Shown here: in pieces, positions 24,447 through 34,924 of the stretch
Position numbering within the stretch: position 1 is the stretch's first letter
Layout of the letters: each line of letters begins with the position of its first letter
Source of the DNA: Streptomyces sp. SID11385
GTDB taxonomy: Bacteria; Actinomycetota; Actinomycetes; Streptomycetales; Streptomycetaceae
Length of the DNA: 46,317 nucleotides
Assembly (NCBI RefSeq): GCF_010548245.1
Contig: NZ_JAAGLR010000565.1
Span: 1-46,317, forward strand
Direction of reading: 5' to 3'
Made by a program: the position numbers and the translations under genes
Notes under the pieces: generated by a model
The model's database searches: none
Seen by the model: the letters and a program-made list of their open reading frames with translations, nothing else
Told to the model about the DNA's origin: nothing

Positions 24447-25459
24447 TGACCGACACCCCCAGACGCGGGCGCACGAGCGAACCCCTCCTGACCGTCGAAG
24501 GGCTGGGGCTCTCCCTGCCCGGCACCGCCCGCCCCCTCCTCGCCGACGTCTCCCTGCACATCGCCCCCGGCGAAGTGGTCGGCCTCGTCGGGGAGTCGGG
24601 CTCGGGCAAGTCCACGACGGCGAAGGCCGCGCTCGGGCTGTGGCCCAGGGGCGCCGAGGTGAGCGGCTCGGTACGCCTCGGCGACACCGACGTACTCGCC
24701 CTGCGCGGCGACGACCTGCGCCAACACCGCTCCCGTACCGTCGCCATGGTCCACCAGGACCCGCGCGCCGCCCTCAACCCGGTACGCCGCATCGGCGACT
24801 TCCTCCTCGAACGCCTCCCCGGCCTGCCGCGCGAACAGGCCCGCGCCCGCGCCGCCGAACTCCTCGACGCCGTCGGCCTCCCCGAGCCCGAACGCCGCCT
24901 GCGCCAGCGCCCGCACGAACTCTCCGGCGGCATGCTCCAGCGCGTCGTCATCGCGGGCGCCCTCGCCGCCGAACCCCGCCTCCTCCTCGCCGACGAGGCC
25001 ACGAGCGCGCTCGACGTCACGACCCAGGCCGAGATCCTCGCCCTCCTGCGCACCCTGCGCGCCGCGCACGGCCTCGGCCTCCTCTTCATCACGCACGACC
25101 TGCACCTGGCCGCCGCCTACTGCGACCGCGTGTACGTCATGTACGCGGGCCGCGTCGCCGAGTCCCGCACCGCGAAGGACCTCTTCGCGCACCCCGCCCA
25201 CCCCTACACGCGCGGACTGCTCGCCTGCTCCCCGGCCCTCGGCACCCCCACCGCGCCCCGCCCCGTGCCCGGCCGGCCCCCGTCCCTCGCCGACGCGCTG
25301 CCCGGCTGCCCCTTCGCACCCCGCTGCACGGAGGCGGACGCGGCCTGCACGGAGTGGGAACCCCGCGCCCTGCCGCTCGCGGAGGGCGGACACGCCGCCT
25401 GCCGCCGACTGCCGGAGTCGGCGGCGCTGTCCGGGGCCACGGAAAGGACAACGTCATGA
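24446..25459 (+). CDS. ABC importer ATPase (DppD type)
   Basis: A 337-residue ATPase with Walker A GESGSGKST at residues 49-57, the signature LSGGM at about 159, Walker B LLLADEATSALD just after, and the switch His in FITHDL. The C-terminal extension carries GCPFAPRCTEADAAC plus a further Cys near the end, the oligopeptide-importer-type cysteine cluster (a possible Fe-S or structural site). It couples ATP hydrolysis to import together with the next gene product, whose ATG overlaps its stop. Confidence 0.92.
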   Translation: MTDTPRRGRTSEPLLTVEGLGLSLPGTARPLLADVSLHIAPGEVVGLVGESGSGKSTTAKAALGLWPRGAEVSGSVRLGDTDVLALRGDDLRQHRSRTVAMVHQDPRAALNPVRRIGDFLLERLPGLPREQARARAAELLDAVGLPEPERRLRQRPHELSGGMLQRVVIAGALAAEPRLLLADEATSALDVTTQAEILALLRTLRAAHGLGLLFITHDLHLAAAYCDRVYVMYAGRVAESRTAKDLFAHPAHPYTRGLLACSPALGTPTAPRPVPGRPPSLADALPGCPFAPRCTEADAACTEWEPRALPLAEGGHAACRRLPESAALSGATERTTS

Positions 25460-26325
25460 CGCCCACCGAACACGCCGCGCCCACGCCAGGCGTCGAGGAC
25501 ACGGAAGCCGCGCCGGGGAAGGGGAGCACGTCGCCCGCACTGCGCGTCGACGGGCTCCGCAAGACGTATCCGCTGCCAGGGGGAGGCCGGCTCACCGCCG
25601 CCACCGGTATCTCCTTCACCGTGCCGCACGCCGGGGCGCTCGGCATCGTCGGCGAGTCCGGCTCGGGCAAGTCCACGGTGGCGCGGATGCTCGTCGGGCT
25701 CGCCCGTCCAGACGCCGGGCGCATCGAGGTCGACGGGCGCCCGCGCGAGACCCGTACCCCGCGCCGTGCGGCGGCCCGCCTGGCGAGGGCCCGCGAGATC
25801 CAGATGGTCTTCCAGGACCCGTACGTGTCACTCGACCCGCACCTGACCGCGGCCGACTGCCTCCGCACCGCCCTGAAACTCCACGGCCGCCCCCTCGACC
25901 TCGCCGGGAGCCTTCTCGACCAGGTCGGCCTCGGCGCCCGCGAGGCCACGGCCCGCCCCTCCCGCCTCTCCGGCGGCCAGCGACAACGGCTCGCCATCGC
26001 GCGCGCCCTGGCGGTGGGCCCCCGCGTCCTCGTCCTGGACGAGGCGGTGGCGGCGCTGGACGTCTCGATCCAGGCGCAGATCCTGCAACTCCTCGGCGAG
26101 ATCCGCGAGGAGACGGGCGTGGCCCTGGTCTTCGTCAGCCACGACCTGGCGGTGGTGGAGCACCTGACGGAAGAGGTGCTGGTGATGAGGAAGGGGGAGG
26201 CGGTGGAACAGGGCCCGACCGCCGAGGTCCTGAGCGCCCCGGCGCACCCGTACACGCGGCTGCTGCTGGCGTCGGTGCCGAGGGAGGGATGGGAGCCGCA
26301 GCTCGTCAGCCGTCTGCGCGGTTGA
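25456..26325 (+). CDS. ABC importer ATPase (DppF type)
   Basis: A 289-residue ATPase, second of the pair. Walker A is GESGSGKST at residues 66-74, the signature is LSGGQ, and Walker B is VLVLDEAVAALD, with FVSHDLAVVEHL as the switch region. Unlike the first ATPase it lacks the Cys-rich C-terminal extension and ends soon after AHPYTRLLLASVP. It closes the six-gene operon; repeats and a hairpin follow. Confidence 0.92.
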   Translation: MTPTEHAAPTPGVEDTEAAPGKGSTSPALRVDGLRKTYPLPGGGRLTAATGISFTVPHAGALGIVGESGSGKSTVARMLVGLARPDAGRIEVDGRPRETRTPRRAAARLARAREIQMVFQDPYVSLDPHLTAADCLRTALKLHGRPLDLAGSLLDQVGLGAREATARPSRLSGGQRQRLAIARALAVGPRVLVLDEAVAALDVSIQAQILQLLGEIREETGVALVFVSHDLAVVEHLTEEVLVMRKGEAVEQGPTAEVLSAPAHPYTRLLLASVPREGWEPQLVSRLRG

Positions 26326-26340
26326 GGGGGCGCGAGGGCG

Positions 26341-26397
26341 GAGCTGTGGCCTTGGGCGTGAGCTGTGCCCTGGGGCGTGAGCCGTGCCCTGGGGCGC
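26341..26397 (+). repeat. Three tandem 19-bp repeats
   Basis: Three head-to-tail copies (26341-26359, 26360-26378, 26379-26397) of a unit close to GAGCTGTGCCCTGGGGCGT follow the end of the importer operon. The copies differ at one to four positions. Confidence 0.75.
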
Positions 26398-26420
26398 CTC
26401 CCGCCGCCGTACAAGACAGG

Positions 26421-26454
26421 GGCCCCGTCTCCGCCGCCGGGCGGAGACAGGGCC
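26421..26454. terminator. Hairpin between the importer operon and the cold-shock gene
   Basis: Bases 26421-26435 pair with 26440-26454 with one C-A mismatch and a four-base GCCG loop (core GTCTCCGCC and complement). It sits between convergent genes and can serve both. Confidence 0.75.
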
Positions 26455-26529
26455 TCTTGGGTACTGCGTACTAGGTCCGGGACCGGGAATCCGGTCCACC
26501 GCTCGCGAATGGGCTCCGCGAGACCGGTG

Positions 26530-26733
26530 TCAGAGCGCGCTGACGTTCTCCGCCTGCGGGCCCTTCGGGCCCTGGGTGACGTCGAAGGTCACGGCCTGGT
26601 TCTCCTCAAGGGAGCGGAAGCCGTTGGCGTTGATCGCGGAGTAGTGGACGAAGACGTCGGGGCCGCCGCCCTCCTGGGCGATGAATCCGAAGCCCTTTTC
26701 GGCGTTGAACCACTTCACGGTTCCGGTAGCCAT
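26530..26733 (-). CDS. Cold-shock protein (CspA family)
   Basis: A 67-residue single-domain RNA-binding protein. Both RNA-binding motifs are intact: KGFGFI (RNP1) and VFVHY (RNP2), after the invariant [11 protein letters not shown] start. It binds single-stranded RNA and DNA and helps unfold messages in the cold or in normal growth. The ATG at 26733 has AAGGAGGG upstream; longer in-frame starts are not plausible for this family. The leader upstream appears to be about 140 bases, with a hairpin, typical of cold-shock genes. Confidence 0.96.
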   Translation of the reverse strand: MATGTVKWFNAEKGFGFIAQEGGGPDVFVHYSAINANGFRSLEENQAVTFDVTQGPKGPQAENVSAL

Positions 26734-27970
<1,237 letters not shown>

Positions 27971-28425
27971 GGGGGCTGGTGGTGCGCGGGGCGCCGGGGG
28001 TGCGCGGGGCGCGGGGTCGTGTGGGATGCCGAGATGCCGGGGCGTGCGGGGCGCCGGGGGCGTGTGGGATGCCCGCGCCATACGTACGGCCGTGCGGTAC
28101 TCGCTCCGCTTTCCCTGTTTGCGGCTTGTCGCCGTGAATGCGTTCACTCCTCCGGGTGTATTCCGCTGTTGGCGGGCAGCGATAGGGATGCCGATTTCCC
28201 CGTGATACGGATACGGAGGGCCGCCGCGACGTGAATGCGCGACCGGCCTTTCCTGCTCCTTTCTCGCCGTGCCGTACTCCCCGGCCGGGGGCAGTGGACC
28301 GGAGCGGGAAAGGGAAGCGGACGACCGGCCGGACTTCTCGTACGGCGTACATTCCCGGGGCGAGGAGGTGAATGCGGCGCGAGGTGCCGCTCTTTCTCCG
28401 CAGGCCCGTTCCGCCGAATGACGGC
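27971..28425. other. Intergenic region with short repeats
   Basis: Between convergent mqnA and the amidohydrolase gene lie GC-rich near-repeats (about 27980-28075, with GTGTGGGATGCC twice) and then a less GC-rich part in which GTGAATGCG occurs three times (28134, 28231 and 28368). The first occurrence forms an inverted repeat GTGAA-TGCG-TTCAC. Each occurrence could start a tiny reading frame, but I see no firm gene. Confidence 0.4.
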
Positions 28426-29673
28426 TCAGGCGCTCTCGGCCTGCCGCGTGCGGTCGAGGAGAGTGCCCCGGCGCCAGATCGCCCGGAGGGACAACGTGGC
28501 GTCGATGTCGCTCGCAGGATCACCGTCGACGAGGACGAGGTCGGCCTGCCGGCCGGGAGCGATCCGGCCCCGGTCCGCGAGCCGGAAGCGATCGGCGGGG
28601 ACGGAGGTCGCCGCGGCGAGCGCCTCGGCGGGGCTGAGCCCGCACTCCACGAGCAGCCGCAGCTCGTGGTGGAGGCTCACGCCGTGCGCGGTGCCGAGGA
28701 CGCCGACGTCGGCCGCGTCCGTACCGGCGAGCAGCGGGACGCCCGCGCGGTGGAGGGCCGCTGTCACCTCCCGCGCGTAGCGCAGGGAGCTGGGGTGCTC
28801 ACCGAAATCCCAGCACTGGCAGAGATTCGCGTGCCACGCGTCCGGGACGAGTCCGTGGGCACGCGGGTCCTCCGCCACCGCGCGCCCCGTCAGGTCACCG
28901 GCCATGGAACCCATGGTGACGAGCGTCGGCACGACGAAGACACCGGCGTCCCTGATGCGCGCGATCGATTCCGTACGCGGCGGCCGGTCCATGTACACGT
29001 GGACGAGCCCGTCCACGCCCGCGCGCACCGCGGCGAGGGCGTTCTGCTCGCTCGTCGCATGGGCGACGGCGAGGAGCCCGTACTCGTGCGCGGTACGCGC
29101 GATGACGCGCGCCGTCTCCTCGGTCAGGCTGGGCGAGGGGTGGCCGGTGGCCGTGCCGTCGTCGATGAGCAGCTTGATGAAGTCGGCGCCCTCGGCGACG
29201 CGTTCCCCGACGAACCGCGCGGCGTCCTCGGGGCCCTCGACCACGGGGAACTGTTCGCGGAACGAGAGACCGATCAACTGCGAGGGGTGCCCGCCGAGCA
29301 CGGTGGCGCCCGTCGAGGCGGAGCGCAGATCGGCCATGTCGTCGCGGACGGCGGCTTGTTCGCGCTGGTCGCCGAGGCGCTCGGGAACGGTGAACATGTC
29401 GAGTTCGGTCGTGACGCCGAAGCGGAGCGCGAGCGCGAGCGCGTCGCCCGCGGGGTGCGTGTGGGAGTCGATGAACCCCGGCAGCAGGGTCGCGTCGGTC
29501 CCGTCGACGGTCTCGTCGCCTGCTGCGACGACGAGGCCGTCGGCCGGTGCGACGTCCGTGATGCGCCCGTCCGCGATGCGTACCGAGAGGCCGTCGACGA
29601 CGCGTATGCCGTCGAAGACGCGGGCGTTGACGACGGTGAAGGGGGCGTGCCCGGTCCGCGGGGGGAGCGGCAT
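28426..29673 (-). CDS. Metal-dependent amidohydrolase
   Basis: A 415-residue member of the amidohydrolase superfamily (imidazolonepropionase-like group). The metal and catalytic residues are visible: His71 and His73 in DSHTHP, Lys167 in FIKLLIDDG, His205 in AVAHATS, His225 in VHVYMD, and Asp319 in LAGTDAAD. The end, GRIAPGRQADLVLVDGDP, is the standard C-terminal beta-sandwich. It hydrolyses an amide or ester bond of an unknown cyclic or acylated substrate. The ATG at 29673 has AAGGAGT seven bases upstream. It has no signal peptide and no co-transcribed neighbour. Confidence 0.9.
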   Translation of the reverse strand: MPLPPRTGHAPFTVVNARVFDGIRVVDGLSVRIADGRITDVAPADGLVVAAGDETVDGTDATLLPGFIDSHTHPAGDALALALRFGVTTELDMFTVPERLGDQREQAAVRDDMADLRSASTGATVLGGHPSQLIGLSFREQFPVVEGPEDAARFVGERVAEGADFIKLLIDDGTATGHPSPSLTEETARVIARTAHEYGLLAVAHATSEQNALAAVRAGVDGLVHVYMDRPPRTESIARIRDAGVFVVPTLVTMGSMAGDLTGRAVAEDPRAHGLVPDAWHANLCQCWDFGEHPSSLRYAREVTAALHRAGVPLLAGTDAADVGVLGTAHGVSLHHELRLLVECGLSPAEALAAATSVPADRFRLADRGRIAPGRQADLVLVDGDPASDIDATLSLRAIWRRGTLLDRTRQAESA

Positions 29674-30233
29674 GGATGACTCCTTGGGGCTGGCGGATGG
29701 CGGATGGCGGCTGGCGGCTCGTGGCTGGTGCGGCGTGGGGAGGGGGTGGGAGGTGTGAGGGTGGGGCGTGTGGTGGAAAGGCGTGCGGCTGGGGGCGGGG
29801 CGCCGTGGGGTGCGGAGGTGGGGGTGGCTGGCGTGGCGTGGGGTGGGGCCGCGTGGGGTGGGGTCCCGAGCCGTGCCGTGGTGTGCCGCGTCGTCCGGCT
29901 CGGTGCGTCCGCTCAGTGAAGCCGTGGCCGCGTATGGGTGCGATGGGCCGGGCGTCCAAGGGGGCAGGTGGGTCTTGCGTTCTGGGCGCAAGACGGGCCG
30001 GTGCGGGTGGAGCGGCGGGTGGGGTGGCGGACTGCGGTCGGGGGTGGGGTGGCCGGGGGCTGGGCTGGTGAGCCTTGGGCTGGTGGGGCGGGGGCGTGGG
30101 ATGGGGCGTTTGTCCGGCGGGGTGGGGGCGTGGCGCGGGGAGGTGGCGCGGTGGGGCGCGGGCATACCCCCACCCACCCGGGGGGCTCCCCTGTAAACAT
30201 TCTTTCGCGGTTGCGAGCCGCCCCAAGCCCAAT
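29674..30233. other. Low-complexity G-rich intergenic region
   Basis: About 560 bases strongly skewed to G on the plus strand, beginning with four 7-bp TGGCGG(A/C) repeats at 29691-29718 and continuing with GGGGTGG-like words to about 30170. I see no credible gene on either strand; it lies upstream of the amidohydrolase gene. Confidence 0.6.
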
Positions 30234-30305
30234 CCGCCACATCTGTGGATAACTTCGGGAAACTAAAAAATCGTCTCACTCGACCGAGTGAGACGATTTT
30301 TTCGT
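30234..30305 (-). repeat. Hairpin plus DnaA-box element, copy B
   Basis: On the minus strand a strong hairpin is followed by a 29-base block (30234-30262) with a perfect TTATCCACA (minus strand of 30244-30252). The block matches copy A at 11477-11506 except for one base missing and one substitution. Confidence 0.8.
30265..30302. terminator. Perfect 18-bp hairpin with T-tracts on both strands
   Basis: Bases 30265-30282 pair perfectly with 30285-30302 around a two-base AC loop; the stem ends in A6/T6, so each strand has a U-tract. It lies about 100 bases downstream of the EssC-like gene and is a textbook intrinsic terminator, unusual in such GC-rich DNA. Confidence 0.9.
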
Positions 30306-30400
30306 CCAACGCACCATCTCGCAGCTTCCGCTACGGTTCCGGGCAAGTCGGTATCAGGCCGTCGGCGGTCTTTCCGTGCGGTGTCCGCTGTGCCGTGTGC

Positions 30401-33400
30401 TCAGTGCGGCACCGTGACGCGGACGGGCTCGCCGCCGCCCAGATGGAGCAGGCCCCGGCCCGGGAGCACGGGGCCTCCGGTGTCGGCGCGGGTGAGGCGG
30501 AGGCCGGCCAGGTCTCCCGCCGAGGCGGAGCGCGGGGAGAGGAGGAGGCCGCGGTGGGCCGTGCGGGCTTCGGCGAGCCAGCCGGAGTAGCGGTCGCACA
30601 GCTCGTCCTCCTCACCGGCCAGGAGGAGGGCACGGGCGCGGGTGCCGCCCTCGCGGAGGAGGCGTGCGAGGACGGGCGAAGCGTCGCAGTCGGCCAAGTC
30701 CTCGGCGTCGTCCACGAGGACGACCGCAGGGCCCTCGGCGCCGGCGAGGGCCGCATCGAGGTCGGCGGCCTTCAGGCCGGGGCCGGTGAAGAGCACGTCG
30801 GCCTGTGAAGCCAGGTCGCGGAGGGGAGAGGGGCGGGGTGTGACGAGGACGAGGCGGGTGCCGTTGGCGTGAAGGGAACGGGCGAGAGAACACAGGGCCG
30901 TGCTGCGTCCCGAACGGGTGGGGCCGGCCACGACGAAGGCGGGTGGTGCGGTGCTGAGATCGGGGCCGAGCGCGGTGAGGGTGTCGCCGCCGACCCCGGC
31001 GAGGGCCCACAGCGGTCCCCGGTCCGGGGTTCGCAGTTTCCACGCCTCGGCGAAGGCGATACGCGGCGGCAGGGCATCGAGGCGGAAGGGGCGGCGCGCG
31101 GCGGGAACGGCTTTGTCGCGCGCGGTGGTCGCCGCGCCGATCGCGGTCAGCGCGGCGGTCTGCGCGCGGCCTTCGGGAGGCGCGTCGAGGAGGGCGAACT
31201 GCGTCGCCGTACCGGACTCGGCGCGGAAGGCCCTGCCGGGCGGGATGTGGGTGGGCAGGGAGCGGGGCGGGATGCCGACGAGGCTGTAGTCGGCGCGGTC
31301 GGCGAGGCGCAACGCGTACTTCTCCTCGGTGAGTGAGGCGAGGCGGCCGAGGAGGAGCTGGCGGTCACCCGTGAGGACGAGATGCAGACCCGCGCTCGCG
31401 CCTTCGCGCAGCAACGCCTGGATCTGCTCGGTGAGTTCGCCGTGGTCGTGTGCGCCGAGGGTGGGGAGCCAGCCTTCCCAGCGATCGAGGAGGACGAGGA
31501 GGTGGGGAAGGCGTTCGGTGGGTGGCGCGGTGGCGCGTTGCTCGGCGATACCGGCGTGACCGAGACGGGTGAACAGGGCCTGACGGCTGGTGAGTTCTTC
31601 AGTCAGGCGGGTGAGGAGGCGGGTCGCGCGGTCGGTCTCGTGGCGGGCGACGACCGCTCCGCAGTGGGGGAGTGAGGTGAGGGCGGCGAGAGCCCCGTCG
31701 CCGCAGTCGATGCCGTACAGGTGGACATCGGCGCAGGAGTGGGCGCGGGCGACGGACCCGGCGAGGGTGCGGAGGGCCTGGGAACGACCGGAGCGGGGGG
31801 AGCCCGCGATGAGGAGGTGGGTGAAGGTGTCGAGCACGAGGGAGAGGTGGCGGCGGGACTGGGTGGCCGGGTGGTCCTCGATGCCGTACGGCGCCGAGCC
31901 GGGTGGGGCGTCCGCCGAAGTGAGGCTGCCGAGGGGGACGTGCTTCGGGAGCGGGGGCAGCCAAGGGGCGTGCGGTGGCGGGATGGCCAGGGCCGCGGTG
32001 GCGGCGCGGACGGCGGTGACGAGCGCTTCGAGGTCGGTCGGACCCTCGTCGTCCAGGGACTTGGAAGGGGGTGGTACGGGAGTGGGGTGGCCGAGATTTT
32101 CCCAGGTCAGGGGGTGGGTCCACAGGGTGCGGGGTGCGGTCGTCGCGCGGGGAACGCCGCCTGCGACGCGGGCGGTCTGGAAGGGGATGAGCGAGGCGTG
32201 GCCCAGGCGGGCCAGGGCGCGACCCGGTGTCGTCTTCGAGAGGTGTGCGGCCTCGGGCGAGTCGATGACGTCGCTGGACTCGCCGGGGTCGGTGACGCGG
32301 AGCGCGATCCGTAGGGTGGTGTTGGCACGGATCTCGGGCGAGACGACCCCGGCGGGACGCTGCGTCGCGAGCAGGAGGTGGATACCGAGGCTGCGGCCAC
32401 GCTGGGCGAGATCGACGAGTCCCGAAACGAAGTCGGGGAGTTCACGGGCGAGCGAGGCGAACTCGTCGATGACGAGGAGGAGGCGGGGGAGAGGCGGCCG
32501 ACGCTTGGCGGCGAGGACGCCGGGTCCGATCGCACGGGGCGGGTCTGCCGCGACGGGCAAGCGGGGCGCGTCAGCCACGCCCGGCACGGCGAAGGTGTCA
32601 GCCATGCCCGGCACGCCAGCCACACCGCCGGCGTGGGGCGCGTCAGCCACGTCCGGTGGTCCGCCAGGCATGTCGCAGGTACCGCCCACGCCACGTCTGG
32701 CTGAAGCGCCGGTGGTGGGGCTCGGCACCTCGGCCGCGTACTCCTCGATGTCCTTCGCGCCCGCCTCGGCCAGGATGCGTTCCCTGCGGTGGAGTTCGGC
32801 GCGCAGGGAGACGAGGGCGCGTTCCGTGAGGTGGCTGTCGAGGTCGGTGACGGTGCCGACGGTGTGGGGGAGGTGGTCGCAGTCGCGGAAGGCGGCGCCT
32901 CCTTTGTAGTCGACGAGGACGAAGGTCAGGTGCTCGGGGGTGTTGGTGGCGGCCAGCGAGGCCACGAGGGTCTGGAGCAGTTCGGACTTGCCCGAGCCGG
33001 TCGTGCCGGCGACGAGTCCGTGCGGTCCGTCGCGGCACAGGTCGACGGCGAAGGGGCCCTCGTACGACTCGCCGATGACAGCGGTGGTGGAGGGGGCGCG
33101 GGTGAGCCAACGCGCCTGCACGGCTGAGGAGGTGGGCGGGTCGAGGGCGAGGAGAGGGAGGAGCCGTGAGGTGGTGGGGAGGGCGGCGTCGGGGGTGCCG
33201 GGGCCCGGGTCGCGGAGCGGGGCGAGGGCGCGGGAGAGGCGTTCGCTCCAGGCGGTACGGACGAGATCGGGCCGTACGGAGTCGACGGGGTCGGAGCCGG
33301 TGCGGCGCACGCGCAGGCGGTGCGGGTGGCGGGGGTCGGGGGTGGCGAGCCCTTGGCACTCGGCGGGGAGGCCGGTCTCCTCGGCGTCGAGGCACACCGA

Positions 33401-34924
33401 GTGGATGCCGGCGGGCGGGCCTTCGCGGAGGAGGCGGACGGCGCCCGCGTACTCCCGCAGTCGCCGTGCGCCGTCCCAGACGACGACGAGGTCGGGGTCG
33501 GGGCGCTGGGCCGAACTGCCCTGTTCCTTGGCCGCCTTGGTCCTGGCGTCGAGCAGCCGGGTGAGTTCCTTGACGCGCGCGGCGACGGTCTCGGGGTCGG
33601 TGCCGATCAGGGTGTGGGGGCCCGCCGGTGCGAGGGGGCGGGCGTGGGGGAGGTGGCGGAGGCAGTCCCAGTCGGGGCGTCCCGCCGGTTCCGTCAGGAC
33701 GAGGACGCGGACGTCGAGGGGGCTGTGGAGCGTGGCGAGCTGGGCGACGGACCAGCGGGCGAGGGCCCGGGCGTCCGGTCCCGCGATGCCGAGGACGCCG
33801 AGTGCGGCGAGGGGGAGGGTGACGGGGACGTCGGTGAGGAGGTGGGGAGTGGCGCGCTCGTGCTCGTCGGCGGCGGGATCGTCGAGGACGACGGTGGAGG
33901 GCAGGGCACCGGTGCCGAAGCGCAGGAGGAGGTGGTCGGGGTCGGTGCGGCGGCGCTCCCACAGGCGGGCGCGGGGTCCGGTCGCGAGGCCGAGGACGGT
34001 GGCGGGGTCGGGGAAGGTACGGATACGGGCGCGCCGCTCGGCGGAGAGGGCGTCCTGTGCGGCGGCCTCGATGCGGGCCTTGTGGGCCGCGTATTTCTTG
34101 AGGCGTGCGGCGTGCGAGGTACGGCCGTGGCGTTTGTCCAGGTAGTGCGTCGCGAGGAGGAGCAGGGGGCTGAGTGCGGCGAGGGCGAGGTAGTACCAGC
34201 GGCCGAAGAGCGCGACGGAGACGAGGGCGCAGAGCACCGGGGCCGCCGCCATGAGCCAGGGCAGCGGGCGGGGCTCGTGCGGCGGGACGGGTGAGGGGAG
34301 GCGGAAGCGGTGTGCCGGGGCCGGTGGATGCAGGCGGGGCGGGCGGTTGAAGGCGAGTGCCGAGCCGTTCTCGGTGGGGGTGAGGGTGGCGTCGGGCGGG
34401 AGGTAGCGGTCGTAGGCGAGGAGGGTTTCGGCGAGGGCGAGCTGGGAGCCGGGCGGCCAGGGGCCGGTGCGCGGGGCGGGGGCACCGTCGATACGGATGT
34501 CCCCGGCGCTCGCCTCGTAGGCGCAGGTGCCGTCCGGTGCGATGCGCAAGGTGAGCGCGTCGGGCGGGAGTTCGGGATCGGCGACGCGGGGCCTGGCGTA
34601 CGGGCCGGAGCCGAGTACGTAGCGGCCGGCCCCCAGGCGGTGCACGCCGCCCGCGTCGGGGCCGCCCGCGACCCGTACCTCCACGAGCCCCGTCGGCTCA
34701 CCGCCCACGCACCCGCCGGGGCTGCCGAGGCTCACCACGCAGCCGTCCCGCAGCGGCAGCCGGAGCGGCTGCCCGTCGACGAAGGCGGCGGTGCCCGGCG
34801 GCGAGCCGGTGTGCCGTGCCAGCGCGGCGACGACCTCGGCGACAGCGGTCCCGTCGTCCGCCACGAGGACGATGTCGGCCGTACGACCGAGCTGCGGGTC
34901 CACGACGGTGAGGGCGACCGGCAC
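30401..34924 (-). CDS. EssC-like type VII secretion ATPase (FtsK/SpoIIIE family)
   Basis: A 1507-residue protein with the layout of EssC-type secretion motors: a degenerate FHA-like N-terminus (about 80-165), two transmembrane helices (about 221-261), and three FtsK/SpoIIIE ATPase domains. Domain 1 has Walker A GTTGSGKSE at about 640-648 and Walker B LLLVIDEFAS at about 815-824; domains 2 and 3 have GSPRSGRSQ at 1041-1049 and GPTRSGRST at 1334-1342, with Arg in place of the invariant Lys. Residues about 734-805 are a low-complexity insert (ADAP/VPGMAD repeats) just before Walker B. The GTG start is at 34924. It pairs with the WXG100 gene upstream on the same strand; no other type VII genes are in view. 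It should drive export of WXG100 substrates. Confidence 0.9.
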   Translation of the reverse strand: MPVALTVVDPQLGRTADIVLVADDGTAVAEVVAALARHTGSPPGTAAFVDGQPLRLPLRDGCVVSLGSPGGCVGGEPTGLVEVRVAGGPDAGGVHRLGAGRYVLGSGPYARPRVADPELPPDALTLRIAPDGTCAYEASAGDIRIDGAPAPRTGPWPPGSQLALAETLLAYDRYLPPDATLTPTENGSALAFNRPPRLHPPAPAHRFRLPSPVPPHEPRPLPWLMAAAPVLCALVSVALFGRWYYLALAALSPLLLLATHYLDKRHGRTSHAARLKKYAAHKARIEAAAQDALSAERRARIRTFPDPATVLGLATGPRARLWERRRTDPDHLLLRFGTGALPSTVVLDDPAADEHERATPHLLTDVPVTLPLAALGVLGIAGPDARALARWSVAQLATLHSPLDVRVLVLTEPAGRPDWDCLRHLPHARPLAPAGPHTLIGTDPETVAARVKELTRLLDARTKAAKEQGSSAQRPDPDLVVVWDGARRLREYAGAVRLLREGPPAGIHSVCLDAEETGLPAECQGLATPDPRHPHRLRVRRTGSDPVDSVRPDLVRTAWSERLSRALAPLRDPGPGTPDAALPTTSRLLPLLALDPPTSSAVQARWLTRAPSTTAVIGESYEGPFAVDLCRDGPHGLVAGTTGSGKSELLQTLVASLAATNTPEHLTFVLVDYKGGAAFRDCDHLPHTVGTVTDLDSHLTERALVSLRAELHRRERILAEAGAKDIEEYAAEVPSPTTGASARRGVGGTCDMPGGPPDVADAPHAGGVAGVPGMADTFAVPGVADAPRLPVAADPPRAIGPGVLAAKRRPPLPRLLLVIDEFASLARELPDFVSGLVDLAQRGRSLGIHLLLATQRPAGVVSPEIRANTTLRIALRVTDPGESSDVIDSPEAAHLSKTTPGRALARLGHASLIPFQTARVAGGVPRATTAPRTLWTHPLTWENLGHPTPVPPPSKSLDDEGPTDLEALVTAVRAATAALAIPPPHAPWLPPLPKHVPLGSLTSADAPPGSAPYGIEDHPATQSRRHLSLVLDTFTHLLIAGSPRSGRSQALRTLAGSVARAHSCADVHLYGIDCGDGALAALTSLPHCGAVVARHETDRATRLLTRLTEELTSRQALFTRLGHAGIAEQRATAPPTERLPHLLVLLDRWEGWLPTLGAHDHGELTEQIQALLREGASAGLHLVLTGDRQLLLGRLASLTEEKYALRLADRADYSLVGIPPRSLPTHIPPGRAFRAESGTATQFALLDAPPEGRAQTAALTAIGAATTARDKAVPAARRPFRLDALPPRIAFAEAWKLRTPDRGPLWALAGVGGDTLTALGPDLSTAPPAFVVAGPTRSGRSTALCSLARSLHANGTRLVLVTPRPSPLRDLASQADVLFTGPGLKAADLDAALAGAEGPAVVLVDDAEDLADCDASPVLARLLREGGTRARALLLAGEEDELCDRYSGWLAEARTAHRGLLLSPRSASAGDLAGLRLTRADTGGPVLPGRGLLHLGGGEPVRVTVPH

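Noticed and set aside
29676..30252. Genes in the G-rich region upstream of the amidohydrolase
   Set aside because: Open frames there encode Gly/Trp/Arg-rich low-complexity sequence with no start signals, as expected from G-skewed DNA.
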